Below are positions 43,388 to 52,423 of a stretch of DNA of 64,000 bases, piece by piece. The translations under genes were made by a program, and so were the position numbers. Source of the DNA: Aquisalinus luteolus. GTDB lineage: Bacteria; Pseudomonadota; Alphaproteobacteria; Caulobacterales; Parvularculaceae. Numbering within the stretch: the stretch's first letter is position 1; every line of letters starts with the position of its first letter. The stretch covers positions 62,001-126,000 of the forward strand of contig NZ_VCJR02000002.1 in the NCBI RefSeq assembly GCF_009712425.2, in the 5' to 3' direction. The notes beneath the pieces were generated by a model. That model had not been told where the DNA came from. It saw only the letters and a list, made by a program, of their open reading frames with translations, and did not search any database.

Positions 43388-44755
43388 TCAGAACTCTCGC
43401 GTCGCGCTGACATCGACAGAGTGGCGATCATATTCATACTGGCTCAGGGTCGATGAATTGGTCAGGTAGCTGTAGCGGAAAACCGGCGCAAAGCCGTGAT
43501 AGCTCCAGTCCCGCTTGGTGATCTGCATGCTGAGGGCCCATGCCTCGTCCTCGCGGATTTCCGGATCGATGATGGCGCGCTCGTCGAACTCGCGACGGAT
43601 ATATTCAGGACGAACGGCCGCCGTGATGCCCCAGGGAAATTCGCGCATGATCGAGACATAGATTTGCGTCTGCGTATTCTTCAGCGGGTCGGCCTCTGCA
43701 TCCTCTCGCGTGATCTGGATACCGACATCGCCGCGCGTGCGCCGGTCGAGAATACGGGCAAGACTGACACCGCCAGACCAGACCGGGCCATTGCGGGCAA
43801 TCGCCTGATCGTAATCGACTTCCTGACCGGAGAGATTGACGGAGAACCGGGTGCGCTGGGACAGCGATGTCGTCAGCACAAGCCGGGCGCCATAACTGGT
43901 CGAGTAGTTGTCCCCACCGAACTGGCGCCTGGAGGTCGTTGCCAGTACCGCCGCATTGAGGCGACCGACGGAAATGCGCGGGCCTGCCTCGGCATAAGCG
44001 AACGCATCGTCAAATCCCGCACCTTCATAATCCGTGTAGCGAATACCGGCGCGCGCCTCCAGCCGGGCACGGCTGTTGATCTGTGGCATGGCAGAGATGT
44101 TGAGCGACGTCGACACGCCGACGCCCGATTGCGACAGCGCATCGTCGCTAAGCTGGAATGGCAGGCCGAACAGGGTGACGCGCTCGTCATCAGGCCCGGC
44201 ATTGATATTGGTCGAGGGCTCCGCCGCCATCGACAGCGAGACGCGCCAGACCTTCCGATTCTCGATCACTGTCAGATAGCGTTTGACGTTGGCGATCACT
44301 TCATCGGGCAGGCCATTGCCCATGACAAGACGGAAGTGATAGGCGGCGGCGGTATCCTTTTCCTGTTCGAACAGGACGCGCGCCAGTTCCAGCCGTATAC
44401 GGACAAGGTCAGGACGATCGGCCAGGATATCGCGAAAAATCTTTTCCGCCGCTTCATAGTCTTCGCGGCTGGCAGCGATCATGCCTTTCAGGAAAGATAC
44501 TTGCGTCTGGTCGATGCCATCCGGCTGCTCAATCATCAGGCGGTCGATGATGACCTCCGCCTCTTCCAGCTTGCCCTTGGCGACCAGCTCGCCGGCAATG
44601 GCCAGTGCCTGATCGCTCGTGACCGTAACCGTTGCAGCCGACTGCGCTGAGTTGTTCTGCGCGAATGCAGGCACACCAAGCATGGCCGTTCCCGAGAGGA
44701 GAACAGCCGCCAGCATGCCCCGGCGGGGCCGTGAGGGTGTAAGCGAGCTAACCAT
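43388..44755 (-). CDS. Slam-family surface lipoprotein assembly modifier
   Basis: A 455-residue outer-membrane protein. A signal peptide (LAAVLLSGTAMLGVPAFAQ) is followed by TPR-like helices (about 45-160, for example KGKLEEAEVIIDRLMIEQPD) and a C-terminal barrel ending in TREF. The junction string VIANVKRYLTVIENRKVWRV followed by NINAG is the DUF560/Slam hallmark. Slams move surface lipoproteins such as TbpB and HpuA, or soluble hemophores, across the outer membrane. A TbpB-like lipoprotein gene is directly adjacent. The length is at the short end for the family. It is convergent with its presumed substrate and is not part of another operon. Confidence 0.85.
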   Translation of the reverse strand: MVSSLTPSRPRRGMLAAVLLSGTAMLGVPAFAQNNSAQSAATVTVTSDQALAIAGELVAKGKLEEAEVIIDRLMIEQPDGIDQTQVSFLKGMIAASREDYEAAEKIFRDILADRPDLVRIRLELARVLFEQEKDTAAAYHFRLVMGNGLPDEVIANVKRYLTVIENRKVWRVSLSMAAEPSTNINAGPDDERVTLFGLPFQLSDDALSQSGVGVSTSLNISAMPQINSRARLEARAGIRYTDYEGAGFDDAFAYAEAGPRISVGRLNAAVLATTSRRQFGGDNYSTSYGARLVLTTSLSQRTRFSVNLSGQEVDYDQAIARNGPVWSGGVSLARILDRRTRGDVGIQITREDAEADPLKNTQTQIYVSIMREFPWGITAAVRPEYIRREFDERAIIDPEIREDEAWALSMQITKRDWSYHGFAPVFRYSYLTNSSTLSQYEYDRHSVDVSATREF

Positions 44756-44821
44756 GCGGGCCGCAGTCTCGGCCCGGCATGGTTAAGACTTGTTTACGAT
44801 TAGGCCAGACCTGGCAGGCGT

Positions 44822-45433
44822 TTACTCGCCGGAAGAAACGGTGACCATCGCCGCGCGCAGGACGCGCTCACCCAGCACGAAGCCCGGCTGGGCAACATCG
44901 ACGACATGGCCGGCCGGCTTGCCATTGCCCGGCACATGGGCGATCGCCTGGTGCAGGTGCGGATCGAACTTTTCCCCTTCCGGGAAGACGCGCTTGACGC
45001 CGTTGCGCTCGAACACGCTCAGCAATTCCTTCTCGGTCATGCGAATGCCGTTGATCAGGCCTGCCATCGTCTCGGCGGTTACTTCCGCGCCCTCTTCCGG
45101 GGCCGATTGCAGCGCGCGCTGGAAATTGTCAGCGACGGACAGAAGATCGCGGGCAAAGCCGGAAATGCCGTATTGCGCGGCCTCGGTCTTTTCCTTCTGG
45201 GCCCGGCGGCGGGTGTTCTCCAGATCGGCAGCAAGGCGCAGCATACGGTCTTTCGTCGCGGCCAGTTCCTCTTCCAGCTGGGCGGCGCGAGAGCCCTCGT
45301 CGGTCAGGTCCTCATCGCCCAGATCCATGCTTTCCGGGTCGCCGAGACCGAACTCATCGCCCAGATCTTCGTCATCCAGAAGGCCCGGCTCGTTTTCCAG
45401 GTCATCATTTTCAAGATCGTTACGGTCGCTCAT
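44822..45433 (-). CDS. grpE: Nucleotide exchange factor GrpE
   Basis: A 203-residue partner of DnaK. A very acidic N-terminal tail (about 50 residues) precedes a coiled coil (LEEELAATKDRMLRLAADLE) and the beta domain with RVFPEGEKFDPHLHQAI and VVDVAQPGFVLGERVLRAA, diagnostic for the family. On the minus strand, CTTGAAA (45511-45505), a match to the sigma-32 -35 element, lies 72 bp upstream, but I see no convincing -10. hrcA is not nearby. Confidence 0.95.
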   Translation of the reverse strand: MSDRNDLENDDLENEPGLLDDEDLGDEFGLGDPESMDLGDEDLTDEGSRAAQLEEELAATKDRMLRLAADLENTRRRAQKEKTEAAQYGISGFARDLLSVADNFQRALQSAPEEGAEVTAETMAGLINGIRMTEKELLSVFERNGVKRVFPEGEKFDPHLHQAIAHVPGNGKPAGHVVDVAQPGFVLGERVLRAAMVTVSSGE

Positions 45434-45512
45434 CGACTAGCCTTTTCATCGCGGAGTGTGTCAGGGAAATTGGAGAACCGGGATGTACGCATATTAGAGG
45501 AGTATTTCAAGC

Positions 45513-45863
45513 ATGAGTGAAGAGAGCCAGATCACGAGTGGGGTCCGCGACCTGATCGCCGTGCACGTGACGACTTCCAGCGAGGAAGACGCAGAAAAGA
45601 TCGCCCGCGCGGTGCTGGACGCACGGCTTGCTGCCTGTGTCCAGATCAGCGAAATCGCCAGCCAGTATCGCTGGCAGGGCAAGATAGAGGAAGATACCGA
45701 GTTCCTCCTGGTGATGAAGACCATGGGCGGCGCGTTCGATCCGCTCGCCCGGCTGGTGATGGAAAACCATGCCTATGACGAGCCGGAAATCATTGCCCTG
45801 CCGGTCATTGCCGCCACCAATGGCTATGCCGCGTGGGTGCGCAAATGCGTGTCGGTGCAGTGA
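45513..45863 (+). CDS. cutA: CutA1-family divalent cation tolerance protein
   Basis: A 116-residue small trimeric protein. VHVTTSSEEDAEKIARAVLD, AACVQISEIASQYRWQGKIE and the signature YDEPEIIALPV are typical of CutA1. The name comes from copper tolerance in E. coli, but the role is not firmly known. It is divergent from grpE, and its start region contains the CTTGAAA motif of that promoter. It is convergent with fur, 3 bp apart. Confidence 0.92.
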   Translation: MSEESQITSGVRDLIAVHVTTSSEEDAEKIARAVLDARLAACVQISEIASQYRWQGKIEEDTEFLLVMKTMGGAFDPLARLVMENHAYDEPEIIALPVIAATNGYAAWVRKCVSVQ

Positions 45864-45866
45864 GGC

Positions 45867-46283
45867 TTACTTGTCGTCGTCTTTCAAAGGAACGCCGTAA
45901 AGCTCCAGCCGGTGATCGACGAGGCGGAAGCCATGCTCGCGGGCGATCTTTTCCTGCAGCTTCTCGATCTCCTCATTGACGAACTCGATCACCTCGCCGC
46001 TTTTCAGGTTTATGAGGTGGTCGTGATGGTCTTCCGTCGCTTCTTCATAGCGCGAGCGGCCATCATTGAAGTCGTGGCGTTCGACAATGCCGTACTCCTC
46101 GAACAGGCGCATGGTGCGGTAGACGGTGGCTATCGAGATGCGTTCGTCGATGCCATTGGCCCGATGGTGAATTTCCTCAACGTCAGGATGATCTTCCGCT
46201 TCCGAAATGACCCTTGCAATCACACGGCGTTGGTCGGTCATGCGCAGGCCTTTTTCAAGACAGAGATTTTCGATGCGGTTCAT
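45867..46283 (-). CDS. fur: Fur-family metal-responsive regulator
   Basis: A 138-residue Fur protein. The winged helix includes RMTDQRRVIARVISEAEDHP and ISIATVYRTMRLFEEYGIVE; the metal region is EDHHDHLINLKSGEVIEF. The CxxC zinc pair of E. coli Fur is absent, which is common in alphaproteobacterial Fur/Mur proteins, so iron or manganese could be the signal. I chose ATG 46283 (MNRIENLCLEKG); a start at 46325 would overlap rimI. It is downstream of rimI and tsaB, a conserved alphaproteobacterial order (tsaB-rimI-fur). Confidence 0.9.
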   Translation of the reverse strand: MNRIENLCLEKGLRMTDQRRVIARVISEAEDHPDVEEIHHRANGIDERISIATVYRTMRLFEEYGIVERHDFNDGRSRYEEATEDHHDHLINLKSGEVIEFVNEEIEKLQEKIAREHGFRLVDHRLELYGVPLKDDDK

Positions 46284-46299
46284 GGATGTCCTGCCTTTG

Positions 46300-46764
46300 T
46301 TAAAGCGCCGGTGGTCGTAGTTCATGCGCCATCATCACTGCGTCGGCGCCGTTCCTGTAATATTTACGGCGTAACCCCGTGCGGGCAAAGCCCGCTTTTT
46401 CATAAAGCGCGATGGCGGCGTGGTTATCGGCGGAAACCTCCAGATGCAGCCGGGTGACGCCGCGGCCGGCAGCATCTCCGATGACGGCTTCCAGCAGCGC
46501 CCCGCCCAGGCCCTGACGGCGGCAGGCTGGCAGGATGCCGATAGTCAGAATTTCGGCTTCATCGGCGACGGCGCTGGTGAGCGCCAGTCCTGTAGGCTCG
46601 TCGTCTCGTGACAGGATCAGGCCTGAAACCGCCGGATTGAGCAGCATGCGGCCGAACCAGTTAGCGTCCCAAGGCTCCGAAACGAATATTTCGGCATGGA
46701 GACGAGCCAGCAAATCCGCATGTGTCGGGCCTGCTAGCGAGCAGGAAATCGTCTGGCCGCTCAT
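46300..46764 (-). CDS. rimI: GNAT acetyltransferase RimI
   Basis: A 154-residue N-acetyltransferase predicted to acetylate the N-terminus of ribosomal protein bS18. The GNAT acetyl-CoA loop is ILPACRRQGLGGALLEAVIG (Q/RxxGxG/A), and HLEVSADNHAAIALYEKAGF is the diagnostic C-terminal block. It overlaps the tsaB stop by four bases (ATGA). The target cannot be proven by sequence, but the tsaB-rimI pairing is widespread and supports the assignment. Confidence 0.88.
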   Translation of the reverse strand: MSGQTISCSLAGPTHADLLARLHAEIFVSEPWDANWFGRMLLNPAVSGLILSRDDEPTGLALTSAVADEAEILTIGILPACRRQGLGGALLEAVIGDAAGRGVTRLHLEVSADNHAAIALYEKAGFARTGLRRKYYRNGADAVMMAHELRPPAL

Positions 46765-47423
46765 AGCATGGGCCGGGCAGGTTTGGCGTCGGGCGGACGC
46801 AGGTAGAAGGCCGCTGGCGGCTCCGCATCAGCGGGACGAGCCGCGGAGAGAGACGCGATGACCACCGCGTCCGGCTGCTGCGTGGCCCAGTCAAAATCAT
46901 CCATGCGGTCGGGGAAGGCAAGCGGCACGCCGGTGCCGGCGAGCACGAGGTCTCGCCCGGCGGCCTGATCACGCAGCAGGGTCGCGGCGATATCCGGGTT
47001 CTCGACGAAGGGCTCTGCCAGCGGCATCAGCGATGCACCGTCGAAGAGCTGGCCATAGACCTGGCCTCGGCGGCCATCGATGAGCACGCCGCGCACCGCG
47101 CCATCATGCACGGTTACACCGGCGGCGATCGCCTCCAGCGTCGAGATGCCGACAAGCTCGACAGGCCGCGCCACGGCGAGGCCGCGGGCGAAGGCAAGGC
47201 CGACGCGCACGCCGGTAAACGAGCCGGGGCCTGTCGTCACGCCGATGCGGGTGATCTGTGCCGGGTTGGTGCCTGCTGCGTCCAGCACCTCAGCGACGAG
47301 CGGCGCGAGGCGCTCTGCATGGCCCTTCTCGCGGGCCTCCGAGCGCACGGCCAATGGCGCGCCATCCTTTACGATGGCAGCGGAGCAGGCCTGCAGGCAG
47401 GTGTCGATGGACAGAACGATCAT
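46761..47423 (-). CDS. tsaB: tRNA t6A biosynthesis protein TsaB
   Basis: A 220-residue ASKHA-fold scaffold of the t6A-forming TsaBDE complex. MIVLSIDTCLQACSAAI at the start and the block GVTTGPGSFTGVRVGLAFAR are diagnostic. Its partners tsaD and tsaE are not in this window. It heads the tsaB-rimI-fur operon. The mtaB gene at 18 kb makes the next modification on the same nucleotide. Confidence 0.94.
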   Translation of the reverse strand: MIVLSIDTCLQACSAAIVKDGAPLAVRSEAREKGHAERLAPLVAEVLDAAGTNPAQITRIGVTTGPGSFTGVRVGLAFARGLAVARPVELVGISTLEAIAAGVTVHDGAVRGVLIDGRRGQVYGQLFDGASLMPLAEPFVENPDIAATLLRDQAAGRDLVLAGTGVPLAFPDRMDDFDWATQQPDAVVIASLSAARPADAEPPAAFYLRPPDAKPARPML

Positions 47424-47477
47424 GGCGCCCTCATCGGGACAAAACCTGACATTGTCAAATAGTGAGGTCGCTATCCG

Positions 47478-48107
47478 TCAGAGTATCTCGCAAGCCTCGT
47501 CGAAGGACAGGCGCGGGGAACGCGGGAACAGGTTCTTCGTCGTGCCATAGCCGATATTGCACAGCCAGTTCGACTTAAGCGGCGTGCCCTTGAAGAACTC
47601 CTCGTCGACGCCGGCCTTGTCGAAGCCGGACATCGGCCCGCAATCGAGGCCCAGCGCGCGGGCGGCGAGCATCAGGTAAGCGCCCTGAAGCGTGCCGTTG
47701 CGGAAGGCCGTCTCCTCGATCTTGGCCGCGTCGCCCTCGAACCAGCTTTTCGCATCGGTGTGCGGAAACAGCTTCGGCAATTTCTCGTAGAACTCCATGT
47801 CATGGGCGATGATGACATTGAGCGGGCATTTCATCGTCTTGGCGCGGTTCTGGTCGGTCAGGTGCGGGGCGAGCCGCTCCTTCGCCTCTTTCGAGGTGAT
47901 GAACACGAACCGGGCGGGCGAGGAATTGGCCGATGTCGCGCCCCATTTGGTCAGCTCGTAGAGCGCCTTGATCATCGCGTCGGAGACGGGCTCCTCGGAG
48001 AAATCATTATAGGTGCGCGCCTCGCGCAGGATCTGGTCGAGCGCGTGATCGCCGATCGGCTTGTTGTCAGTCGGCTTTTCTTTCAGCGTTTCGGGCTGGT
48101 CGGCCAT
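47478..48107 (-). CDS. Nitroreductase-family flavoprotein (RutE-like)
   Basis: A 209-residue FMN enzyme. [60 protein letters not shown] and the C-terminal [20 protein letters not shown] match the malonic semialdehyde reductase RutE / HadB-type nitroreductases (COG0778). RutE works in uracil breakdown, but no rut genes are adjacent, so the substrate is open. It shares the strand with dodecin and nfu without obvious coupling. Confidence 0.85.
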   Translation of the reverse strand: MADQPETLKEKPTDNKPIGDHALDQILREARTYNDFSEEPVSDAMIKALYELTKWGATSANSSPARFVFITSKEAKERLAPHLTDQNRAKTMKCPLNVIIAHDMEFYEKLPKLFPHTDAKSWFEGDAAKIEETAFRNGTLQGAYLMLAARALGLDCGPMSGFDKAGVDEEFFKGTPLKSNWLCNIGYGTTKNLFPRSPRLSFDEACEIL

Positions 48108-48131
48108 AAAGATCGTCCCCTTGGTCGTGAA

Positions 48132-48344
48132 TTATTTCTGGTAGCGGAAGCCCAGTTCGATGGTGACCTGATACCAGGCGACCTTGCCGTCCTCGATATA
48201 GCCGCGGGTCTCGCAGACATTGAACCAGTCGAGGTTCTTCAGCGTCTTGGCCGCCGTGCCGATGGCGTTCTGGATGGCGTCCTCGATGGAATTCTTCGAC
48301 GTGCCGACAATCTTCGATACGGCATAGACCTTGTCATCAGACAT
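48132..48344 (-). CDS. Dodecin-family flavin-storage protein
   Basis: A 70-residue protein that forms 12-mers and binds flavins. It matches over its full length: VYAVSKIVGTSKNSIEDAIQ, NLDWFNVCETRGYIEDGKVA and YQVTIELGFR. The flavin-stacking tryptophan is in NLDWFNV. The GGAGAACCTCC ribosome-binding region fits the ATG at 48344. The upstream neighbour is nfu and the downstream one a flavin-dependent nitroreductase, so a flavin link is conceivable. Confidence 0.93.
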   Translation of the reverse strand: MSDDKVYAVSKIVGTSKNSIEDAIQNAIGTAAKTLKNLDWFNVCETRGYIEDGKVAWYQVTIELGFRYQK

Positions 48345-48411
48345 GGAGGTTCTCCTCTGGTTGCTCTCGAGTTGATAATTAGAGCGTTTGGTCGCGAGGC
48401 AAACCCGCAGA

Positions 48412-48996
48412 TCACATCACCGCCTCAACCGCATTCACTTCCGGCACATAGTGCTTGAGCAGGTTCTCGATGCCGTTCTTGAGCGTGATGGTCGAGGACG
48501 GGCAGCCGGCGCAGGCGCCGCGCATGGTCAGGTAGACGAGGCCACTATCCTCTTCGAACCGGTGGAAGATGATGTCGCCGCCATCATTGGCGACGGCCGG
48601 GCGCACGCGGGTGTCGATCAGCTCGATGATCTGTTCGACGATCTCTTTCGTCTCGCCGTCATAATCCTCCGCCGATCCGGCGGTCAGGTCCTTCGTCTCC
48701 GCGCCTTCGCTCAGCACCGGCAGGCCGGCCGTGAGATAATCGGCAATGGTGCCGAGAATCGCCGGCTTGATGTGGTGCCATTCTGTGCCGTCGGTCTTCG
48801 TCACCGTGACGAAATCAGCGCCGAGAAAGATGCTGTCGACACCATCGATATCGAACAGCGCCTCGGCCATCGGGGCCTTGGCGGCGGAGTCGCGCGAGGG
48901 GAAATCCATGCCCATCTTGCCCTCGCCCAGCACCGGCTGGCCGGGCAGGAATTTCATCGAGGCGGGGTTCGGGGTGTCTTCGGTCTGGATGAACAT
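48412..48996 (-). CDS. NfuA/Nfu-type iron-sulfur carrier
   Basis: A 194-residue two-domain protein. The N-terminal Nfu domain opens with MFIQTEDTPNPASMKFLPG, and the C-terminal NifU-like domain has the cluster ligands in GACAGCPSSTITLKNGIE (CxxC), with RPAVANDGGDIIFH before it. It delivers [4Fe-4S] clusters to target enzymes. This two-domain form, with an N-terminal domain like that of mitochondrial NFU1, is typical of alphaproteobacteria. The gene is a single unit divergent from the malic enzyme gene. Confidence 0.93.
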   Translation of the reverse strand: MFIQTEDTPNPASMKFLPGQPVLGEGKMGMDFPSRDSAAKAPMAEALFDIDGVDSIFLGADFVTVTKTDGTEWHHIKPAILGTIADYLTAGLPVLSEGAETKDLTAGSAEDYDGETKEIVEQIIELIDTRVRPAVANDGGDIIFHRFEEDSGLVYLTMRGACAGCPSSTITLKNGIENLLKHYVPEVNAVEAVM

Positions 48997-49160
48997 GAAA
49001 CTTACCTTTCAGCTTGCGCCACATATGCGGCCTGATAGCGTTAAAAACAACCATCACTGCTTGCGGGCCCGTTGCGCGCTCTTGCAGGAAGGGACGCATT
49101 GGGCTTGAACGGACCACATAATGATAATGCCCGGAATAGAGACGAGGAAAGCCAGATAAT

Positions 49161-51464
49161 ATGCCATCACAAACGGATGACCGCGCCAAGGTAACCGACG
49201 AGGAAGCGCTGGAGTTTCACGCCCGCGGCAAGCCCGGCAAGCTGGAGATCAACGCGACCAAGCCGATGGCGACGCAGCGCGACCTGTCGCTGGCCTATTC
49301 CCCCGGCGTCGCGGCGCCGGTCAAGGCGATCGCCGAGGATCCCGACAAGGCATACGACTATACCTCCAAGGGCAACATGGTCGCGGTCATTTCCAACGGC
49401 ACGGCGATCCTCGGGCTTGGCGATCTCGGCGCGCTGGCCTCCAAGCCGGTGATGGAGGGCAAGTCGGTGCTGTTCAAGCGCTTCGCCGATATCGACTCGG
49501 TCGACCTGGAAGTCGACACATCCGACCCGGAAGCCTTCATCAATTGCGTGAAATATCTGGGGCCTGCCTTTGGTGGCATCAACTTGGAAGACATCAAGGC
49601 GCCGGACAGTTTCATTATCGAGCAGCAGCTGAAAGAGCTGATGGACATTCCGGTGTTCCATGACGACCAGCACGGCACCGCGATCATCGCCGCCGCCGGA
49701 CTGATCAATGCGCTGGAGATTGCGGGCAAGGACATCAAGGACGTGAAGGTCGCCGTGTCCGGTGCCGGGTCGTCCGCGCTCGCCGTGATCGGCTTGATCA
49801 AGGCGATGGGCCTGCCCCATGAGAACGCGATCCTGTGCGACCGCGAGGGCGTCATCTACAAGGGCCGCGACGAAAAGATGGACCAGTGGCGTTCCGCCCA
49901 TGCGGTCAATACCGACAAGCGCACGCTGGCCGAAGCGATGGAAGGGGCGGACGTTGCCATCGGGCTGTCCGTGGCCGGCGCGTTCACCCAGGACATGATA
50001 AAATCGATGGCGAAGGACCCGATCATCTTCGCCATGGCCAACCCGACCCCGGAAATCTCGCCGGAGGAAGTCCACGCCGTGCGCGATGACGCGATCATGG
50101 CGACGGGCCGGTCGGACTATCCCAACCAGGTCAACAATGTGCTCGGCTTTCCTTACATCTTCCGTGGGGCGCTTGACGCCCGTGCACGGACGATCAATGA
50201 AGAAATGAAGATCGCCTGCGCCAAGGCGCTGGCTGAACTTGCCCGCGAGGACGTGCCCGACGAGGTCGCCGCAGCCTATGGCAAACGGCTGCAGTTCGGG
50301 CGCGAATACATCATCCCGACGCCGTTCGACCCGCGCCTTGTCACCCACATCCCGCCGGCCGTGGCGAAAGCCGCGATGGACACGGGCGTTGCCCGACGAC
50401 CGATCAAGGACATGGAGGCCTACAAGGCAACACTACAGACGCGCCTCGATCCGTCAGCGTCCTTCCTGCAGAAGGTCTATGGTTCCGTACGCGCCAGTGC
50501 GATGAAGCGTATCGTGTTTGCCGAGGGTGAGGACGACACGGTGATCCGCGCGGCATACGCGTTCCAGAGCCAGGGGCTGGGACAGGCGATCCTGATCGGA
50601 AGGGAAGACCGGGTACAGCGGCAGCTCGACCATCTCGGCATCCCGGCGAACCCGGATATCGAAATCTGGAACGCCCGCGCCTCGTCCCATAATAAAGAGT
50701 ACACGGAATATCTCTATGCCCGCCAGCAACGGCGCGGCATGCTGTATCGGGACTGCGAACGCCTCGTCAACAATGACCGGAACGTCTTCGGCGCCTGCAT
50801 GCTGGCTATGGACCACGCAGACGGCATGGTGACCGGCGTCACCCGCCACTACAATGTCGCGTTCGAGAACGTGAAACTGGCGATCGACCCGAAGCCCGGC
50901 GAGCGGGTCATCGGCCTGTCCGCCATTCTCGCGCGGGGCAGGGCTATTTTCATGGCTGACACGACGATCACCGAAATGCCGACATCGCACCAGCTCGCCG
51001 ACATCGCCGTGCAGGCAGCCCACGCCGTGCGACAGCTGGGCTTCAACCCGCGCGTCGCCTTCCTGTCCTATTCCAATTTCGGCAATCCGCTGACGGAATA
51101 TTCGGAACGCGTGTCCATCGCGGTAAAGGAACTCGACAGCCGCGAGGATATCGACTTCGAGTATGAAGGCGAGATGACGCCGCGCATGGCGCTGAATGAG
51201 GAACACCGCAGGATCTATCCGTTCTCGCGCCTGACCGGAGCGGCGAACGTGCTGATCGCACCGGGCATCCATTCGGGCTCCGTCGCGACCAAGCTGATGA
51301 GCGAGGCCGGCGGTGCCATCGTCATCGGGCCGCTGCTGATCGGCATGGAAAAGCCGGTGCAGATCGTCCAGACCGGTGGCAAGGTCGTCGATGTTGTCAC
51401 GCTGGCGGCGATGTCTGCCTATGACCTCGACCGCGCCCACCGCGACTGGGCCGAGAAGCACTAG
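49161..51464 (+). CDS. maeB: NADP-dependent malic enzyme with phosphotransacetylase-like domain
   Basis: A 767-residue hybrid enzyme that decarboxylates malate to pyruvate, making NADPH. The malic N-terminal domain has TQRDLSLAYSPGVAAPVKAI and VFHDDQHGTAIIAAAGLINA; the NAD(P) domain has VAVSGAGSSALAVIGLIKAM. From about residue 430 it carries a phosphotransacetylase-type domain (IVFAEGEDDTVIRAAYAFQS to GAIVIGPLLIGMEKPVQ) that in MaeB proteins is non-catalytic and regulatory, binding acetyl-CoA. No strong ribosome-binding site precedes the ATG. Confidence 0.95.
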   Translation: MPSQTDDRAKVTDEEALEFHARGKPGKLEINATKPMATQRDLSLAYSPGVAAPVKAIAEDPDKAYDYTSKGNMVAVISNGTAILGLGDLGALASKPVMEGKSVLFKRFADIDSVDLEVDTSDPEAFINCVKYLGPAFGGINLEDIKAPDSFIIEQQLKELMDIPVFHDDQHGTAIIAAAGLINALEIAGKDIKDVKVAVSGAGSSALAVIGLIKAMGLPHENAILCDREGVIYKGRDEKMDQWRSAHAVNTDKRTLAEAMEGADVAIGLSVAGAFTQDMIKSMAKDPIIFAMANPTPEISPEEVHAVRDDAIMATGRSDYPNQVNNVLGFPYIFRGALDARARTINEEMKIACAKALAELAREDVPDEVAAAYGKRLQFGREYIIPTPFDPRLVTHIPPAVAKAAMDTGVARRPIKDMEAYKATLQTRLDPSASFLQKVYGSVRASAMKRIVFAEGEDDTVIRAAYAFQSQGLGQAILIGREDRVQRQLDHLGIPANPDIEIWNARASSHNKEYTEYLYARQQRRGMLYRDCERLVNNDRNVFGACMLAMDHADGMVTGVTRHYNVAFENVKLAIDPKPGERVIGLSAILARGRAIFMADTTITEMPTSHQLADIAVQAAHAVRQLGFNPRVAFLSYSNFGNPLTEYSERVSIAVKELDSREDIDFEYEGEMTPRMALNEEHRRIYPFSRLTGAANVLIAPGIHSGSVATKLMSEAGGAIVIGPLLIGMEKPVQIVQTGGKVVDVVTLAAMSAYDLDRAHRDWAEKH

Positions 51465-51496
51465 GCATTAGTGAGAGGCTCGGGAGGGGAGACACG

Positions 51497-52423
51497 ATGA
51501 CAGAAGCTGCGATAGAAGTCTCCGGCCTGCGCAAGGCCTTTCCGGGCGTGCAGGCCGTTGCCGGGGTCGATCTGTCGATCCGTACCGGGACGATATTTGC
51601 GTTGCTCGGCCCCAATGGCGCAGGCAAGACGACGACGGTCGAAATCCTCGAAGGGTATCAGCAGCGCGACAGCGGCGAGGTCAGCGTTCTCGGCTTCGAC
51701 CCGGCCCGGAACCAGCTGGAGATGAAGCGGCGCATCGGCATCGTGTCGCAGGAAACGGCAGCGGATTCATTCCTAACCGTGCGCGAAATCATGGCGATGA
51801 TTGCAGGCGCCTATCCAGCCCCCCGCAATGTCGACGAGGTAATCGCGCTGGTCGGCCTCTCCGACAAGGCAGGCACCCGCGTCGGCAAGCTGTCCGGCGG
51901 GCAGAAGCGGCGCCTCGATGTCGGGCTCGCTATCGTCGGCAACCCGGACCTCTGCTTCCTCGATGAGCCGACCACCGGCTTCGACCCGGATGCACGGCAG
52001 GAAGCCTGGGCGATGATCCGGGAGCTGAAGGATATGGGCAAGACTGTGCTCCTGACCACGCACTACATGGACGAGGCCCAGAACCTTGCCGATGAAGTCG
52101 CGGTGATTGCCGTCGGGCGCATCATCGCCACTGGCACGCCGGAGACGCTGGGCGGCAGGGCCGAGGCGGCGAGCACGATCAGCTTTCGCCTGCCCGCAGG
52201 CACTGACCTGCCGGACCGCTTCGCGGCAGAGGCGCGCATGACACGACGTGGCGCGATGCAGATCATCGCCGATGATCCAGTACCACTGCTCAACGACCTC
52301 ACCGGCTGGGCGATGGCCGAAAGCGTCAGCCTGACCGACCTGACAGTCGAGCGCCCGACACTCGAAGAAATCTACCTGTCGCTCATCGCAAATGACACGG
52401 CAGAACGGAAGGAAGGGGCATGA
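51497..52423 (+). CDS. ABC transporter ATPase, drug/daunorubicin-export type
   Basis: A 308-residue ABC ATPase: Walker A GPNGAGKTTT, signature LSGGQKRRLDVGLA, Walker B LCFLDEPTTGFD and the H-loop THYMDEAQNLAD. It has the roughly 80-residue C-terminal extension (DLTVERPTLEEIYLSL) seen in the DrrA/CcmA-like ABC-2 exporters. It precedes and overlaps its permease by ATGA. The substrate (drug, lipid, polysaccharide precursor) cannot be told. A GGGAGGGGAG ribosome-binding region precedes the ATG. Confidence 0.9.
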   Translation: MTEAAIEVSGLRKAFPGVQAVAGVDLSIRTGTIFALLGPNGAGKTTTVEILEGYQQRDSGEVSVLGFDPARNQLEMKRRIGIVSQETAADSFLTVREIMAMIAGAYPAPRNVDEVIALVGLSDKAGTRVGKLSGGQKRRLDVGLAIVGNPDLCFLDEPTTGFDPDARQEAWAMIRELKDMGKTVLLTTHYMDEAQNLADEVAVIAVGRIIATGTPETLGGRAEAASTISFRLPAGTDLPDRFAAEARMTRRGAMQIIADDPVPLLNDLTGWAMAESVSLTDLTVERPTLEEIYLSLIANDTAERKEGA

